NCBI GenBank assembly: GCA_947493035.1
Contig: CANLOW010000003.1
Location: 1-64,000, forward strand
Reading direction: 5' to 3'
DNA length: 64,000 nt
DNA from: an uncultured Aquimarina sp.
GTDB taxonomy: Bacteria; Bacteroidota; Bacteroidia; Flavobacteriales; Flavobacteriaceae
The translations under genes and the position numbers were made by a program. The first letter of the stretch is position 1. Each line of letters starts with the position of its first letter. Positions 54,750-63,395 of the stretch are shown here, one piece after another. The notes under the pieces were generated by a model. The model was given only the letters and a program-made list of their open reading frames with translations, was not told the DNA's origin and did not search any database.

Positions 54750-54809
54750 AACAAGGTATAAAAAACATAGCCACCCTTGGGGATGTCAACGTTTATTATA
54801 CTGAACGTT
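54750..54809 (+). repeat. attC-like site 48, short
   Basis: 60 bases: AAC, stem GTATAAAAAACATAGCC, apical CACCCTTGGGGATG..., stem ACGTTTATTATAC, TGAAC, GTT. Keeps only the outer part of subtype B/E. Right arm GTTAGCCAC. Confidence 0.85.
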
Positions 54810-54837
54810 AGCCACAAGCAGTAAAAAGCCGACAAAA

Positions 54838-55566
54838 ATGGAAGAAAAACCAAGAATTTCGAGATTAACTGCAATCATTACACAACTACAATCAAAACGA
54901 ATTGTAACAGCAAAGGAAATTTCGGAAAAACATAATGTTAGTATCAGAACAATTTACCGAGATATAAGAACTCTTGAAAAATCAGGAATCCCGATAGTTA
55001 CAGAAGAAGGAAAAGGTTATTCTATTATGGATGGATATATAATCCCACCTGTAATGTTTACCCAAGAAGAAGCAAATGCACTTATTACGGCTGAACAATT
55101 AATTAAGAAGAACAAAGACCAATCGTTAACAGAGCATTACGAGAGTGCCATAACCAAAATAAAATCAGTTTTAAAATACAATCAAAAAGAAAAAACTGAA
55201 TTACTAACTGATAGATTACAAGTCCGTAACAATCATAAAAATGAGAAAACAAGTAATTATCTCATTAAACTTCAATCTACAATTTCAAATTGCCAAGTAA
55301 TAAAAATTGACTACTTATCATTAGAAAATAATAGAACAATAAGAGAAATAGAACCATTTGCTCTTTATACAACACAAGAAAACTGGATACTTATCGCTTT
55401 CTGCAAACTTAAAAATGATTTTAGAGCATTTAGACTTGACTGTATTGAGAAATTAGAAATTTTAAAACAACATTTTGAACCTCATAAAATGACTTTAGAA
55501 GAATACCTTGAAAAATGCAGAGAAAAATATAAAACCACCCCTGACATACCTTTGGCACAAGGCTAA
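54838..55566 (+). CDS. WYL-domain transcriptional regulator (DeoR/YafY type)
   Basis: 242 residues. N-terminal winged HTH (RLTAIITQLQSKRIVTAKEI; HNVSIRTIYRDIRTLEKSG near 38-56) and a C-terminal WYL domain (VIKIDYLSLENNR near 155; FRAFRLDCIEKLEIL near 205). First gene of a three-gene cassette; probably controls the two downstream genes. Confidence 0.92.
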   Translation: MEEKPRISRLTAIITQLQSKRIVTAKEISEKHNVSIRTIYRDIRTLEKSGIPIVTEEGKGYSIMDGYIIPPVMFTQEEANALITAEQLIKKNKDQSLTEHYESAITKIKSVLKYNQKEKTELLTDRLQVRNNHKNEKTSNYLIKLQSTISNCQVIKIDYLSLENNRTIREIEPFALYTTQENWILIAFCKLKNDFRAFRLDCIEKLEILKQHFEPHKMTLEEYLEKCREKYKTTPDIPLAQG

Positions 55567-55600
55567 TTTACTTTTGCATTAAATCATAAAAAATTTAAAA

Positions 55601-56062
55601 ATGCAAACAGTAAAAATTGAATCTTTTAACATCATCGGAATCTCGATAAGAACAACAAACGAAAACGGACAAGCCCCTAACGAAATTGCGGAACTATGGC
55701 AAAAATTTATTTCCGAAAACATAATATCTAAAATTCCTAACAAAATAAGTAATGACATTTATTCATTATACACAGAATACGAGAGTGACCACACAAAACC
55801 CTACACAACAATTTTGGGATGTAAAGTGGGAAATTTAGATAGTATTCCAAACGGAATGGTTGGTAACTCCTTTAAAGGAGGTAATTATATAAAAACTTCA
55901 ACAAAAGGAGATTTAATGCAAGGTTTAATTGTAAACCATTGGGCAAAAATATTTGAAATGGATTTGGAAAGAGTTTATACGGCAGACTTTGAAATTTTTG
56001 GAGAGAAAGCTCAAAATCCATCAGATGCTGAAGTAGATTTTTATGTTTCCATTAAAAACTAA
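55601..56062 (+). CDS. GyrI-like effector-binding protein
   Basis: 153 residues; stand-alone effector-binding domain of the AraC/GyrI type (NIIGISIRTTNENGQAPNEI; SLYTEYESDHTKPYTTILGC; VYTADFEIFGEKAQNP). Such proteins bind or hydrolyse small toxic compounds. Lies 34 bases after the WYL gene. Confidence 0.9.
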   Translation: MQTVKIESFNIIGISIRTTNENGQAPNEIAELWQKFISENIISKIPNKISNDIYSLYTEYESDHTKPYTTILGCKVGNLDSIPNGMVGNSFKGGNYIKTSTKGDLMQGLIVNHWAKIFEMDLERVYTADFEIFGEKAQNPSDAEVDFYVSIKN

Positions 56063-56070
56063 CTAAAAAT

Positions 56071-56505
56071 ATGCAAATAAAAAAGTTTGAAATAAAAACA
56101 GACCCAAGAGTAGAAACAGTATTTGCTAATTATCCCGATTTTGTTCGGGATAAAATGCAATTTTTGAGAGATTTGGTTATAGAGACAGCAGAAGAAATAA
56201 AAGAGATTTCAAAATTAGAAGAAACTTTAAAATGGGGAGAGCCAAGTTTTTTAGCGAAAAACGGAAGTACTTTAAGAGTAAATTGGAAAGAAAAATCACC
56301 TGAGCAATATGCTATGTATTTTAAATGTACAAGCAGATTAGTTGATACTTTTAGATTGGTTTTCGATAACAAATTTAAGTTTGAAGGAAGCCGAGCAATT
56401 GTATTTCATTTAAATGAAAAAATTCCTGTTGAAGAATTAAAAGAATGTATAAAAGCAACTTTAACCTATCATAAAGTAAAACATTTGGAAACATTGGGAA
56501 TATAA
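56071..56505 (+). CDS. DUF1801 protein
   Basis: 144 residues matching DUF1801 (YdhG-like): LRDLVIETAEEIKEISKLEE, LKWGEPSFLAKNGSTLRVNW near 50-69, AMYFKCTSRLVDTFR, RAIVFHLNEKIPVEELK. Fold known, function unclear. Starts 8 bases after the previous gene. Cassette arms GTTAGCCAC / GTGGCTAAC enclose all three genes. Confidence 0.9.
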   Translation: MQIKKFEIKTDPRVETVFANYPDFVRDKMQFLRDLVIETAEEIKEISKLEETLKWGEPSFLAKNGSTLRVNWKEKSPEQYAMYFKCTSRLVDTFRLVFDNKFKFEGSRAIVFHLNEKIPVEELKECIKATLTYHKVKHLETLGI

Positions 56506-56519
56506 AAAAGCCAGTGGCT

Positions 56520-56704
56520 AACAATGTATAAAAAACATAGAGCAGTTTAGGCTAAATTTGAAAGTCTGTGCTTATTTACAAAGCCCGCTAAATATAAAAT
56601 TTGGCATTTAGGATAAAATAAAAGCAAAATATTTATATTTAGCTAAGTAATAAACTGAAACGATAGTGCTTATAAATTCGCTACTTTTCATATACGAGAC
56701 CGTT
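56520..56704 (+). repeat. attC-like site 49, subtype B/E mosaic
   Basis: Left half as subtype B variant 2 (GTATAAAAAACATAGAGC, CTAAATATAAA), but the right end reads GCTACTTTTCATATACGAGACC. Right arm GTTAGGCAAC. Confidence 0.86.
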
Positions 56705-56713
56705 AGGCAACAT

Positions 56714-57286
56714 ATGAGAAAACCTATTCTAACATTATTACTTTTAACTACTTTAAGTGCTTTTACTCAAGAAAGGACTAAAATATTTTTTAATGATTTT
56801 GTTGAGTGTTTTTATTCAAATAAAGAGACTGAACCAATTGCTATTTACGACAATCCAAAAGGAAAAATTATAACAAAACTAGATGTCTTAACAGAACCTA
56901 ATTGTTGGTATAAATTTGCAATATCTGATTCAAATAATGGATGGTTAAAAATAGAAAACATATTAGTTTTACCTGCCTGTCAGGAAAATGATTTGAATAA
57001 TGATATTGGAGAATATAAAGGAAAGTGGATTTTAGCAAAAAATATGGAAATCGATCTTCCTGACATCACAAAAGAATCAGGAATTAAGATGAATTTATAT
57101 GAAAAGCCTGATAAAAAATCAAATATTACATTTACTGCTCTTGAATATTTATCAACTGAATTGACTGAGGTAAACGGGACTTGGGCTAAAGTAAAATTCA
57201 AAAAGAATGGAAAACTTTACTCTGGATGGCTTGAAAGAAAATATCAATGTCCATACCCTTGGACGACTTGCCCTGTTTGGGATTAA
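56714..57286 (+). CDS. secreted SH3-like domain protein
   Basis: Start ATG 56714; the upstream in-frame ATG is inside the recombination site. Signal peptide 1-18 (ends LSAFTQ). Two weak SH3b-like units: PIAIYDNPKGKIITKLDVL ... WYKFAISDSNNGWLKIENI and IKMNLYEKPDKKSNITFTAL ... GTWAKVKFKKNGKLYSGWLE. The C-terminus has paired Cys (YQCPYPWTTCPVWD). Periplasmic. Confidence 0.78.
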   Translation: MRKPILTLLLLTTLSAFTQERTKIFFNDFVECFYSNKETEPIAIYDNPKGKIITKLDVLTEPNCWYKFAISDSNNGWLKIENILVLPACQENDLNNDIGEYKGKWILAKNMEIDLPDITKESGIKMNLYEKPDKKSNITFTALEYLSTELTEVNGTWAKVKFKKNGKLYSGWLERKYQCPYPWTTCPVWD

Positions 57287-57296
57287 AACGTTGCCT

Positions 57297-57484
57297 AACA
57301 CGGTGTATAAAACATAGCTAATAAGTGCTTAACCGAAAGGTTTGTGTATATTTATAAAGTCCGTCAAATTTTTAATTTGGCTTTTAAAAAGAGAGAAGTT
57401 AAAAACAAAATATAAAAATTCGGCTCTGTGTTAATCCGAAAAGTTCGTGCCTTTTTGCAAGCTACGTTCCTTACACCAAACGTT
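57297..57484 (+). repeat. attC-like site 50, subtype E
   Basis: Stem GTGTATAAAACATAGC / GCTACGTTCCTTACAC. Right arm GTTGTACGTC followed by AGC. Confidence 0.9.
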
Positions 57485-57514
57485 GTACGTCAGCTATAAA
57501 ACATAAAAAGAAAT

Positions 57515-58054
57515 ATGGGATTTGGATTTAACTTATTCTTCGTTTTCATTCTCTTACCTCTAACGGGAATATTACTAATTGCTTGGCTTATATTTCAAAA
57601 GAAATCGATAGGTAAACTAGTAGGTTTTATTTAGCTTGCTATTTTGAGTTTAGTATTATTCTCAACTTCTCTTAGATGGTTGACGGCAAAAACTGAATTA
57701 GAGAAAAAGGATTATCACGGAGAATATGTAATTAACCGTGAATATTTTAAAGGACAACAAACTGATTGGCAATACAATCATTTTAGATTTGAAATTAAGA
57801 AAAATGATTCTATATACTTCTACGAAACAGAAAACGATAATATTGTAAAAACATATAAAGGGAAAATAAATACGACTGATCCAAATATCTATAAATCTGT
57901 GAGACTTATTATTGATATGGAAAAACCAACAACTCATATTTTGACAAGTAATCCAACGACTTACAGAAGTGCTTGGAGTTTTTATTTAGTATTTAATTCT
58001 CCAAAATTTAACAATATGTTTTTCATAAAGGAAAAATGGAAACCACTAAAATAA
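57515..58054 (+). pseudogene. membrane-anchored protein with in-frame TAG
   Basis: ATG 57515 begins two hydrophobic stretches (FNLFFVFILLPLTGILLIAW; then LVGFI). TAG at 57632-57634 interrupts the frame, which then continues LAILSLVLFSTSLRWL and a ~130-residue soluble domain (DYHGEYVINREYFKG...) to 58054. The second helix spans the stop, so a single nonsense mutation is the simplest reading. Re-initiation at TTG 57644 is possible but would lack the first helix. Related to small Bacteroidota proteins of unknown role. Confidence 0.7.
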
Positions 58055-58068
58055 AAAGCCGAACGCAC

Positions 58069-58254
58069 AACACGGTGTAAAAAACATAAGGCAGGTTGTG
58101 TTAATTCGAAAGGATTGGGCTTGCTTGCGAGGTCGCCAAATATAAAATTGGGCATTTACAAAAAATGATAAAAGCAAAATATTTATATTTGGCTTAGTGT
58201 CAAATCGAAGTGCATCTCTTATTTTCTCCCCTACTTTTCATACACGCGGGCGTT
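58069..58254 (+). repeat. attC-like site 51, subtype B/E mosaic
   Basis: Left half subtype B (GTGTAAAAAACATAAGGCAGG); right end CCCCTACTTTTCATACACGCGGGC. Right arm GTTGTGTGTC followed by AGC. Confidence 0.86.
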
Positions 58255-58372
58255 GTGTGTCAGCTATCAAAACACCTAATAAAAATAAAATCTATTAAAA
58301 ATTCACAGTTTGCTTTTTCTACTGTCTAATATAATGTAGCCAAAACTCATTGGTTATTTAAAATTTATTAAA

Positions 58373-58783
58373 ATGTCAGTAATTAAAAATCACGATGTAC
58401 AAAGTATTAACTTATCAACATCAACCGAAAAAGCATTTGATTACATTGCTAATCCTGTAAACTTAGAAAAATGGACTGGAGCTTTTAAAAATGCCGATGA
58501 CAAATCTGCACTATTAGTTACTCCAAATGGAGAACTTAAAATTGGTTTAGTAACAAAAACTAATAAAGAATTAGGAACTATAGATTGGTATATGACAATG
58601 CCAGACAATAGCGTAGGTGTTGCATATTCAAGAGTAACTTCCGGACCTGATGGTAACGCTATTTATTCTTTTGTTTTAATAGCTCCACCCGTGCCTTTAG
58701 AAGAAATTGAAGGAACTTTAGCTGTTCAAATAGGTCAGCTTAAAGAAGAACTAATAAAATTACAAGAGATTTTAACAGCATAA
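58373..58783 (+). CDS. SRPBCC (START-like) family protein
   Basis: 136 residues; polyketide-cyclase/START-like fold: QSINLSTSTEKAFDYIANPV near 10-29, NLEKWTGAFKNAD, AIYSFVLIAPPVPLEEIEGT. Hydrophobic ligand pocket expected; ligand unknown. Preceded by a 118-base leader in the cassette and followed by a terminator, so it is transcribed independently of the downstream sigma factor gene. Confidence 0.82.
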   Translation: MSVIKNHDVQSINLSTSTEKAFDYIANPVNLEKWTGAFKNADDKSALLVTPNGELKIGLVTKTNKELGTIDWYMTMPDNSVGVAYSRVTSGPDGNAIYSFVLIAPPVPLEEIEGTLAVQIGQLKEELIKLQEILTA

Positions 58784-58790
58784 AAAACTA

Positions 58791-58822
58791 AAAAAAGGCT
58801 AAATTTTATTTTAGCCTTTTTT
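58791..58822 (+). terminator. Rho-independent terminator
   Basis: AAAAAGGCTAAA, loop, TTTTAGCCTTTTTT: a 12-base stem with a T-run, between the SRPBCC and sigma factor genes. Being A/T-symmetric, it could work in both directions. Confidence 0.85.
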
Positions 58823-58836
58823 AATATATTGCAAAT

Positions 58837-59631
58837 ATGGAAGAGCAACTGATAAAAGATAGTTTAGCAGGAAATAAAAAAAGTCTTGAAAAATTGATAA
58901 AATCTATTGAAGGTTTAGTGTACAATTTGTCACTTCGTTTTTTATGGAATAAAGCAGATGCTGAAGATGCCACCCAAGAAATTTTGATAAAAATAATAAC
59001 CAATTTGAGTAAATTTAATGAAAAAAGTAAACTTGACACTTGGGTTTATAGAGTTTCTACTAATTATTTAATCAATCTAAAGAAAAGCACGTTTGAGAAA
59101 CATCATATGTCGTTTAGTAGTTTTTCTGAAGAATTAAATATAATAAAAGAGCCTGTTAGTTATGATTTACCTGATAAATATTTATTAGAAAAGGAAATGA
59201 AAACAGGTTGTACCTTAGCAATGTTACAATGCCTGAGTAGAGATTTGAGAATTGTTTTTATACTTGGTAGTGTTCTGAAAATAAAAAGCAATATAGGTAG
59301 TAAAATTTTAGAAATTACACCAGATAATTTTAGAAAAAGACTGGAAAAGTCAAGAAAACTAATAGATTCTTTTATGAATTCTAATTGTGGTGCTTATAAC
59401 CTTAAAAATTCTTGTAGGTGTAATAATAAAATAAACAAGGCTTTAGCTTTTAAAAGAATTGTAAAAAATGACCTGAGTTTTGTTTCTGATGTAGAAGTTT
59501 ATAAGGAAGAAATGGAAGAATTAAATTCGATGACTGGTATTTATGAGAATCACGGAAAATTTAAAAGTAAATCAAACTTTTACAATGAGATAACAGAACT
59601 TGTAATGAATAAAAGAATAATAAATTTCTAG
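58837..59631 (+). CDS. ECF-type RNA polymerase sigma factor
   Basis: 264 residues. Region 2 is clear (VYNLSLRFLWNKADAEDATQ near 29-48, then EILIKIITNLSKFNEKSKLDTWVYRVSTNYL shown as KLDTWVYRVSTNYLIN). Region 4 near 125-175 is weaker (LRIVFILGSVLKIKSNIGSK). A Cys-containing C-terminal extension (NCGAYNLKNSCRCNNKINKA) is unusual and could sense redox or metal. No anti-sigma factor is present. Shares a cassette with the SRPBCC gene. Confidence 0.88.
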   Translation: MEEQLIKDSLAGNKKSLEKLIKSIEGLVYNLSLRFLWNKADAEDATQEILIKIITNLSKFNEKSKLDTWVYRVSTNYLINLKKSTFEKHHMSFSSFSEELNIIKEPVSYDLPDKYLLEKEMKTGCTLAMLQCLSRDLRIVFILGSVLKIKSNIGSKILEITPDNFRKRLEKSRKLIDSFMNSNCGAYNLKNSCRCNNKINKALAFKRIVKNDLSFVSDVEVYKEEMEELNSMTGIYENHGKFKSKSNFYNEITELVMNKRIINF

Positions 59632-59653
59632 CAATAAATAAAGCCGAACACAC

Positions 59654-59777
59654 AACAAAGTATATAATTTATTGCTAGTTCTAGCCTACTTACGAAAATC
59701 CTGGCGGATTTTCTATTCGGTTTGTATTTACTAAATTAGGTGCTTAAAACACGTAACAAACCATATACAATTACGTT
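59654..59777 (+). repeat. attC-like site 52, unassigned subtype
   Basis: 124 bases. Outer stem GTATATAATTTATTG / CAAACCATATAC with inner CCTGGCGGATTTTC. Right arm GTTAACAAC. Confidence 0.75.
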
Positions 59778-60276
59778 AACAACAAAGAAGATCGAGGGTT
59801 TAGGCTTGGTTACTTTTGCCTTCTTCTCTCCTATTCCTAGACAAAAAGCTCTACATTTTGAATTAACTTAACTTTTATCGTGGTACGCTTTTTTTGTTGT
59901 CTTCTTGCTACTATTTTTCAGCATATCATGGTTTGGGCTTCTAACAAAATATCAGTCAACTCAAAGGGCATAGCTTATTCGGCTTATATGCTAATGTAGT
60001 TGCTTAATCATATGCGATGGCTCTAAAGGTTGAGTCATTCTCTAAACATCGACTTCAATACTTTGTGTTTATCGTGGTACTCCATCGTTCGCCTGCTTGC
60101 AAAGGTTCGTTTTCCTGTATTTTTACTCTTGTCGCTGCTTAATCGAAGGTCACAAAGGCTAATTATTAAACATCAACTGTGTATCATTGTGTTTTTATCG
60201 TGGTACGCCTTTGTGATTGGGCATATTTGTGAGGGTTGAAAAATCTCTTGGGATGCCTAGTAGAATCTCTGTTGCT
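59778..60276. repeat. ORF-less cassette, copy 2
   Basis: Near-identical to 11979-12476, including the three TTTATCGTGGTAC repeats (second copy changed to ...GGTACTCC). Small insertions and substitutions shift or change the possible frames. Followed by the same site subtype as copy 1. Confidence 0.75.
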
Positions 60277-60463
60277 AAAACTATGTATATGTCATACGCA
60301 AGGTTAGTGCCTAATCGAAGGTTGATTTTTCAACGACTTAACCGCATATAACATTTTGATTAGTCACTACTTTGAGTTAAGTTAGTACTAACAAAAGTTA
60401 TATGCTCGTACTAGCTTGAAATTCCTTGAATTTCTGCACGTACAACCTATACACTTAACCGTT
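60277..60463 (+). repeat. attC-like site 53, subtype H
   Basis: Copy of site 13, but the left triplet is AAA instead of AAC (60277-60279), so it is possibly defective. Right arm GTTAGCAAC. Confidence 0.85.
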
Positions 60464-60475
60464 AGCAACAATTAA

Positions 60476-61039
60476 ATGCAGCACCCTTTAAGACAACATA
60501 TTGAAGAAATGATTAGCCTTACAGATGAGGAATTTAACTTTGTATTGAGCCATTTTAAGCAAATCAATAAGCGTAAACATCAATACATTGTTCAAGAAGG
60601 TGAAATAGTCAACAAAGAGTACTGGATTATAAAAGGTTGCTTAAAAAGCTACTTTCTTGACAATACAGGAAAAGAACATATACTCCAATTTGGAATGGAA
60701 AACTGGTGGATTACCGATTATGAATCTTTTGTAAAGCAAACCAAATCTAAAACCTCTATAGACTGTATAGAGGATAGTGAATTACTATATATATCTTTCG
60801 AAAATAGGGATAAGCTAACTGCTCAAATGCACAAAATGGAACGTTTTTGGGCTAAAAAAAGTAAAATCGGTCGAATTGCACTTCAAAACAGAATTCTATC
60901 ATTATTAAAAAACTCAACTAAAGAAAGTTACGACTTACTTCTAGAGCAATATCCAAAACTTTTTCAACGTGTTCCAAAAAAAATGATTGCTTCTTACTTA
61001 GGTGTTTCTAGAGAAACACTTAGTAGATTAAATTCATAA
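60476..61039 (+). CDS. Crp/Fnr-family transcriptional regulator
   Basis: 187 residues: cyclic-nucleotide-binding-like sensor (QYIVQEGEIVNKEYWIIKGC near 39-58) and a C-terminal winged HTH (KKMIASYLGVSRETLSRLNS near 168-187). No Cys cluster of FNR type. First gene of a four-gene cassette with a CRP-like operator downstream. Confidence 0.92.
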   Translation: MQHPLRQHIEEMISLTDEEFNFVLSHFKQINKRKHQYIVQEGEIVNKEYWIIKGCLKSYFLDNTGKEHILQFGMENWWITDYESFVKQTKSKTSIDCIEDSELLYISFENRDKLTAQMHKMERFWAKKSKIGRIALQNRILSLLKNSTKESYDLLLEQYPKLFQRVPKKMIASYLGVSRETLSRLNS

Positions 61040-61065
61040 ATCTATTTTTTATTTTCATCACTCAA

Positions 61066-61081
61066 TGTGATCTATATCACT
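61066..61081 (+). promoter_or_regulatory. CRP/FNR-like operator
   Basis: TGTGATCTATATCACT is a near-perfect TGTGA-N6-TCACA palindrome in the 121-base gap between the Crp-family gene and the tautomerase gene. Likely bound by the Crp-family protein of this cassette to control the three downstream genes. CTTTGTATGAC further down (about 61130) may be a promoter element. Confidence 0.75.
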
Positions 61082-61160
61082 CTAAAGAAGTGATAAACCT
61101 CCTTTCTGAAAAATTAGGTTCTTATCAACTTTGTATGACAAATAATTTAATAAAAAAGTT

Positions 61161-61355
61161 ATGCCATACATTAACATTAGAATTACTGACGAACGAGTAA
61201 CACAAGAACAAAAACGTCAATTAATAGAAGGCGCTACACAATTAGTAGTAGATATTCTTAACAAGGATCCCAAAACAACTCATGTGGTTATTGATGAAGT
61301 ACCTATAGCAAATTGGGGAGTAAATGGAAAACAGTATTTAGGAACTAAAAAATAA
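61161..61355 (+). CDS. 4-oxalocrotonate tautomerase-like protein
   Basis: 64 residues starting MPYINIRI; after Met removal Pro1 is the catalytic base of the tautomerase superfamily. The QEQKRQLIEGATQLVVDILN helix and THVVIDEVP strand fit 4-OT. Acts on small enols in aromatic or other degradation; substrate unknown. Immediately upstream of the SDR gene. Confidence 0.92.
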   Translation: MPYINIRITDERVTQEQKRQLIEGATQLVVDILNKDPKTTHVVIDEVPIANWGVNGKQYLGTKK

Positions 61356-61360
61356 ATGAA

Positions 61361-62104
61361 ATGAAAAACAAAACCGTAATCATTACAGGAGCATCTACAG
61401 GAATTGGTAAAGAAATTGCAAAATATTTTATAGCACGAGAGAGTAATGTTGTAATGAATTCTTCCAACGAAGATAACTTAAGAAAGACTTACAATGAATT
61501 TGGTTCACCTACCAATGCTATTTACTTAGCTGGAGACATTAGTAAACAAGAAACGGGTCAAAAACTCATCGCTTTGGCACTAAAACAATTTAACTCTGTA
61601 GATGTATTAATCAATAATGCAGGAATATTTGCTCCAAAACCTTTTTTAGACGTTGACGAAAAAGATTTAGACCTTTATTGGAACGTAAACCTAAAAGGAA
61701 CATATTTCACCTCTCAAGCAGCTATTCCTCAAATGATAAAACAACAAAATGGTTCCATAATAAACATTGGAACTGTTTTAGTAGAACATGCTATAGATGG
61801 GTTTCCTGCAACAGCACCACTAACAAGTAAGGGCGCTATTCACTCTTTAACAAGGCAATTAGCCGCTGAATTTGGAAAGAATAATATTAAGGTGAATACA
61901 ATAGCTCCAGGAATTATCCGAAGTCCACTGCAAGGCAAAATCGGAATTGAGGATGCTGACAGTTTAGCTGGATTGCACTTACTCAATAGAATTGGAGAAA
62001 CAAATGAAATTGCAGAAGCAGCTTATTATTTGGCTACATCAAATTTTGTAACAGGAGAAACCATTAATGTCGCTGGCGGTCATACAGTCGGACATACAAT
62101 CTAA
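61361..62104 (+). CDS. SDR-family oxidoreductase
   Basis: 247 residues: TGASTGIGKEIAKYF near 8-22, NNAGIFAPKPF near 86-96, SIINIGTVLVEHAI near 138, APLTSKGAIHSLT near 155 (note APLTSK where YxxxK is usual: the catalytic Tyr is replaced by Leu), PGIIRSPLQ. The missing Tyr suggests altered or lost reductase activity, or a different mechanism. Third gene of the Crp cassette. Confidence 0.88.
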   Translation: MKNKTVIITGASTGIGKEIAKYFIARESNVVMNSSNEDNLRKTYNEFGSPTNAIYLAGDISKQETGQKLIALALKQFNSVDVLINNAGIFAPKPFLDVDEKDLDLYWNVNLKGTYFTSQAAIPQMIKQQNGSIINIGTVLVEHAIDGFPATAPLTSKGAIHSLTRQLAAEFGKNNIKVNTIAPGIIRSPLQGKIGIEDADSLAGLHLLNRIGETNEIAEAAYYLATSNFVTGETINVAGGHTVGHTI

Positions 62105-62115
62105 AACGAAAAATT

Positions 62116-62484
62116 ATGTATAAAGAAAATATAAAAGAAGTCGAAAGTGTAATTACTAATTACTTCGAAGGAATTTTTAATGGGAATGTAGCTAAGCTTA
62201 AAGCTTGTTTTCATGGAAATGTCTTCATATATGGAGACATTAAGGGAGCTGAGTACTTGAAAAGTGTAAAAGAATATTTAGATGGAGTTGAGAATAGACA
62301 AAGTCCTAAAGAGTTGAACGAATCCTTCCAAATGAAAATAATTGGAATAGACATTATTGGTAAAATTGCCATGGCTAAATTGCGTGTTCCAATGTTAGGG
62401 TACAATTATTATGACTATTTATCACTAGCTAAAATTGATAGTAATTGGAAAATTGTAAATAAAATATTCACTCATATAGAATAA
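62116..62484 (+). CDS. SnoaL-like / NTF2-fold protein (putative lumazine-binding type)
   Basis: 122 residues, NTF2-like: ESVITNYFEGIFNGNVAKLK near 9-28, CFHGNVFIYG, AKLRVPMLGYNYYDYLSLAK near 87-106, WKIVNKIFTHIE end. Fold used by small isomerases, cyclases and ligand carriers. Last gene of the four-gene cassette, 11 bases after the SDR gene. Confidence 0.85.
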   Translation: MYKENIKEVESVITNYFEGIFNGNVAKLKACFHGNVFIYGDIKGAEYLKSVKEYLDGVENRQSPKELNESFQMKIIGIDIIGKIAMAKLRVPMLGYNYYDYLSLAKIDSNWKIVNKIFTHIE

Positions 62485-62497
62485 ATAAACAGTTGCT

Positions 62498-62619
62498 AAC
62501 AATGTATAAAAGCAATAGCGGTTCGGGTGCAAAATCGAACCACTATTGTGTTTAATTTGGTATCTTATATTCGAAAAGCAAGTACATTTTAATCTGATAC
62601 TACCCTTACACTGAGCATT
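62498..62619 (+). repeat. attC-like site 54, unassigned, mutated GTT
   Basis: 122 bases. Stem AATGTATAAAAGCAATAGCGG... with an inner hairpin GGTTCG / CGAACC. The terminal triplet is ATT (62617-62619) instead of GTT. The next cassette's arms TTAGCTG / CAGCTAA still fit. Confidence 0.75.
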
Positions 62620-62654
62620 AGCTGAAAGACAAAAAAATCGTAACCAAAAACAAA

Positions 62655-63179
62655 ATGAGAAACTTATTTTTAATCATATTCGCATTTTTAACATTCAACG
62701 GATTTGCCCAAGATTATTTACTTGCCGACGAAAATTCGGATAAAAATATGATAGCAGATTTTATTGAGAAATCTATCGCAGAAAAAAAGTTGAAAAAAAA
62801 TCCTGTTATTGTGGTCAATGAAAGAGTTTTGAAGGACGACCAATTAGACAAATTGAATTTCTATAAATCCGATATTTTAGAATTTAGTCTAATAGCAATG
62901 GACAATTCTCAAATAGCGGAATTTTATGGAAAACAAAGTTTAAACGGAGTTGTGCTAATTGAAACAAAACCATTCCAAGAAAGAGCTGCGAAAAGTATTT
63001 CGGATAGTAAAGTATTATATCTATTAAACGATAAACCAATAACTCAAGCGGAACTTGAAAAAATAAATCCTGATAAAATAAAGTCAGTCGATGTAATTAA
63101 AAACGAAAAGGAAATATTAAAATATACTTCCAAAAAAGTAAATGGAGTTGTAATTATTAAAATGAAGAAATCGGAATAA
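62655..63179 (+). CDS. secreted protein with tandem plug-like repeats
   Basis: 174 residues, signal peptide 1-18 (ends GFAQ). Two related units of ~65 residues: VNERVLKDDQLDKLNFYKSD ... GKQSLNGVVLIET and LNDKPITQAELEKINPDKIK ... SKKVNGVVIIK. Each resembles the short plug-like segment also found at the end of the protein at 6180-6902. Periplasmic; function unknown. Confidence 0.75.
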   Translation: MRNLFLIIFAFLTFNGFAQDYLLADENSDKNMIADFIEKSIAEKKLKKNPVIVVNERVLKDDQLDKLNFYKSDILEFSLIAMDNSQIAEFYGKQSLNGVVLIETKPFQERAAKSISDSKVLYLLNDKPITQAELEKINPDKIKSVDVIKNEKEILKYTSKKVNGVVIIKMKKSE

Positions 63180-63190
63180 ATCCTGCAGCT

Positions 63191-63376
63191 AACAATGTAT
63201 AAGAAAACATAGGGCTTTTCTGCTTAATCAAAAGGTCTGTGTTTATTAGTTAAGTCGCCAAATATAAAATTTGACGTTTATGAGAAAAAGATAAAAGCAA
63301 AATATTTATATTTGGCTTAGTACCAAACCGAAACGTATCGCTTATCACCTGCCCTACGTTTCTTACACAAGACGTT
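63191..63376 (+). repeat. attC-like site 55, subtype B
   Basis: Stem GTATAAGAAAACATAGGGC / GCCCTACGTTTCTTACAC. Right arm GTTGTGCTTC opens the last, incomplete cassette. Confidence 0.9.
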
Positions 63377-63395
63377 GTGCTTCATTAAACATTGA

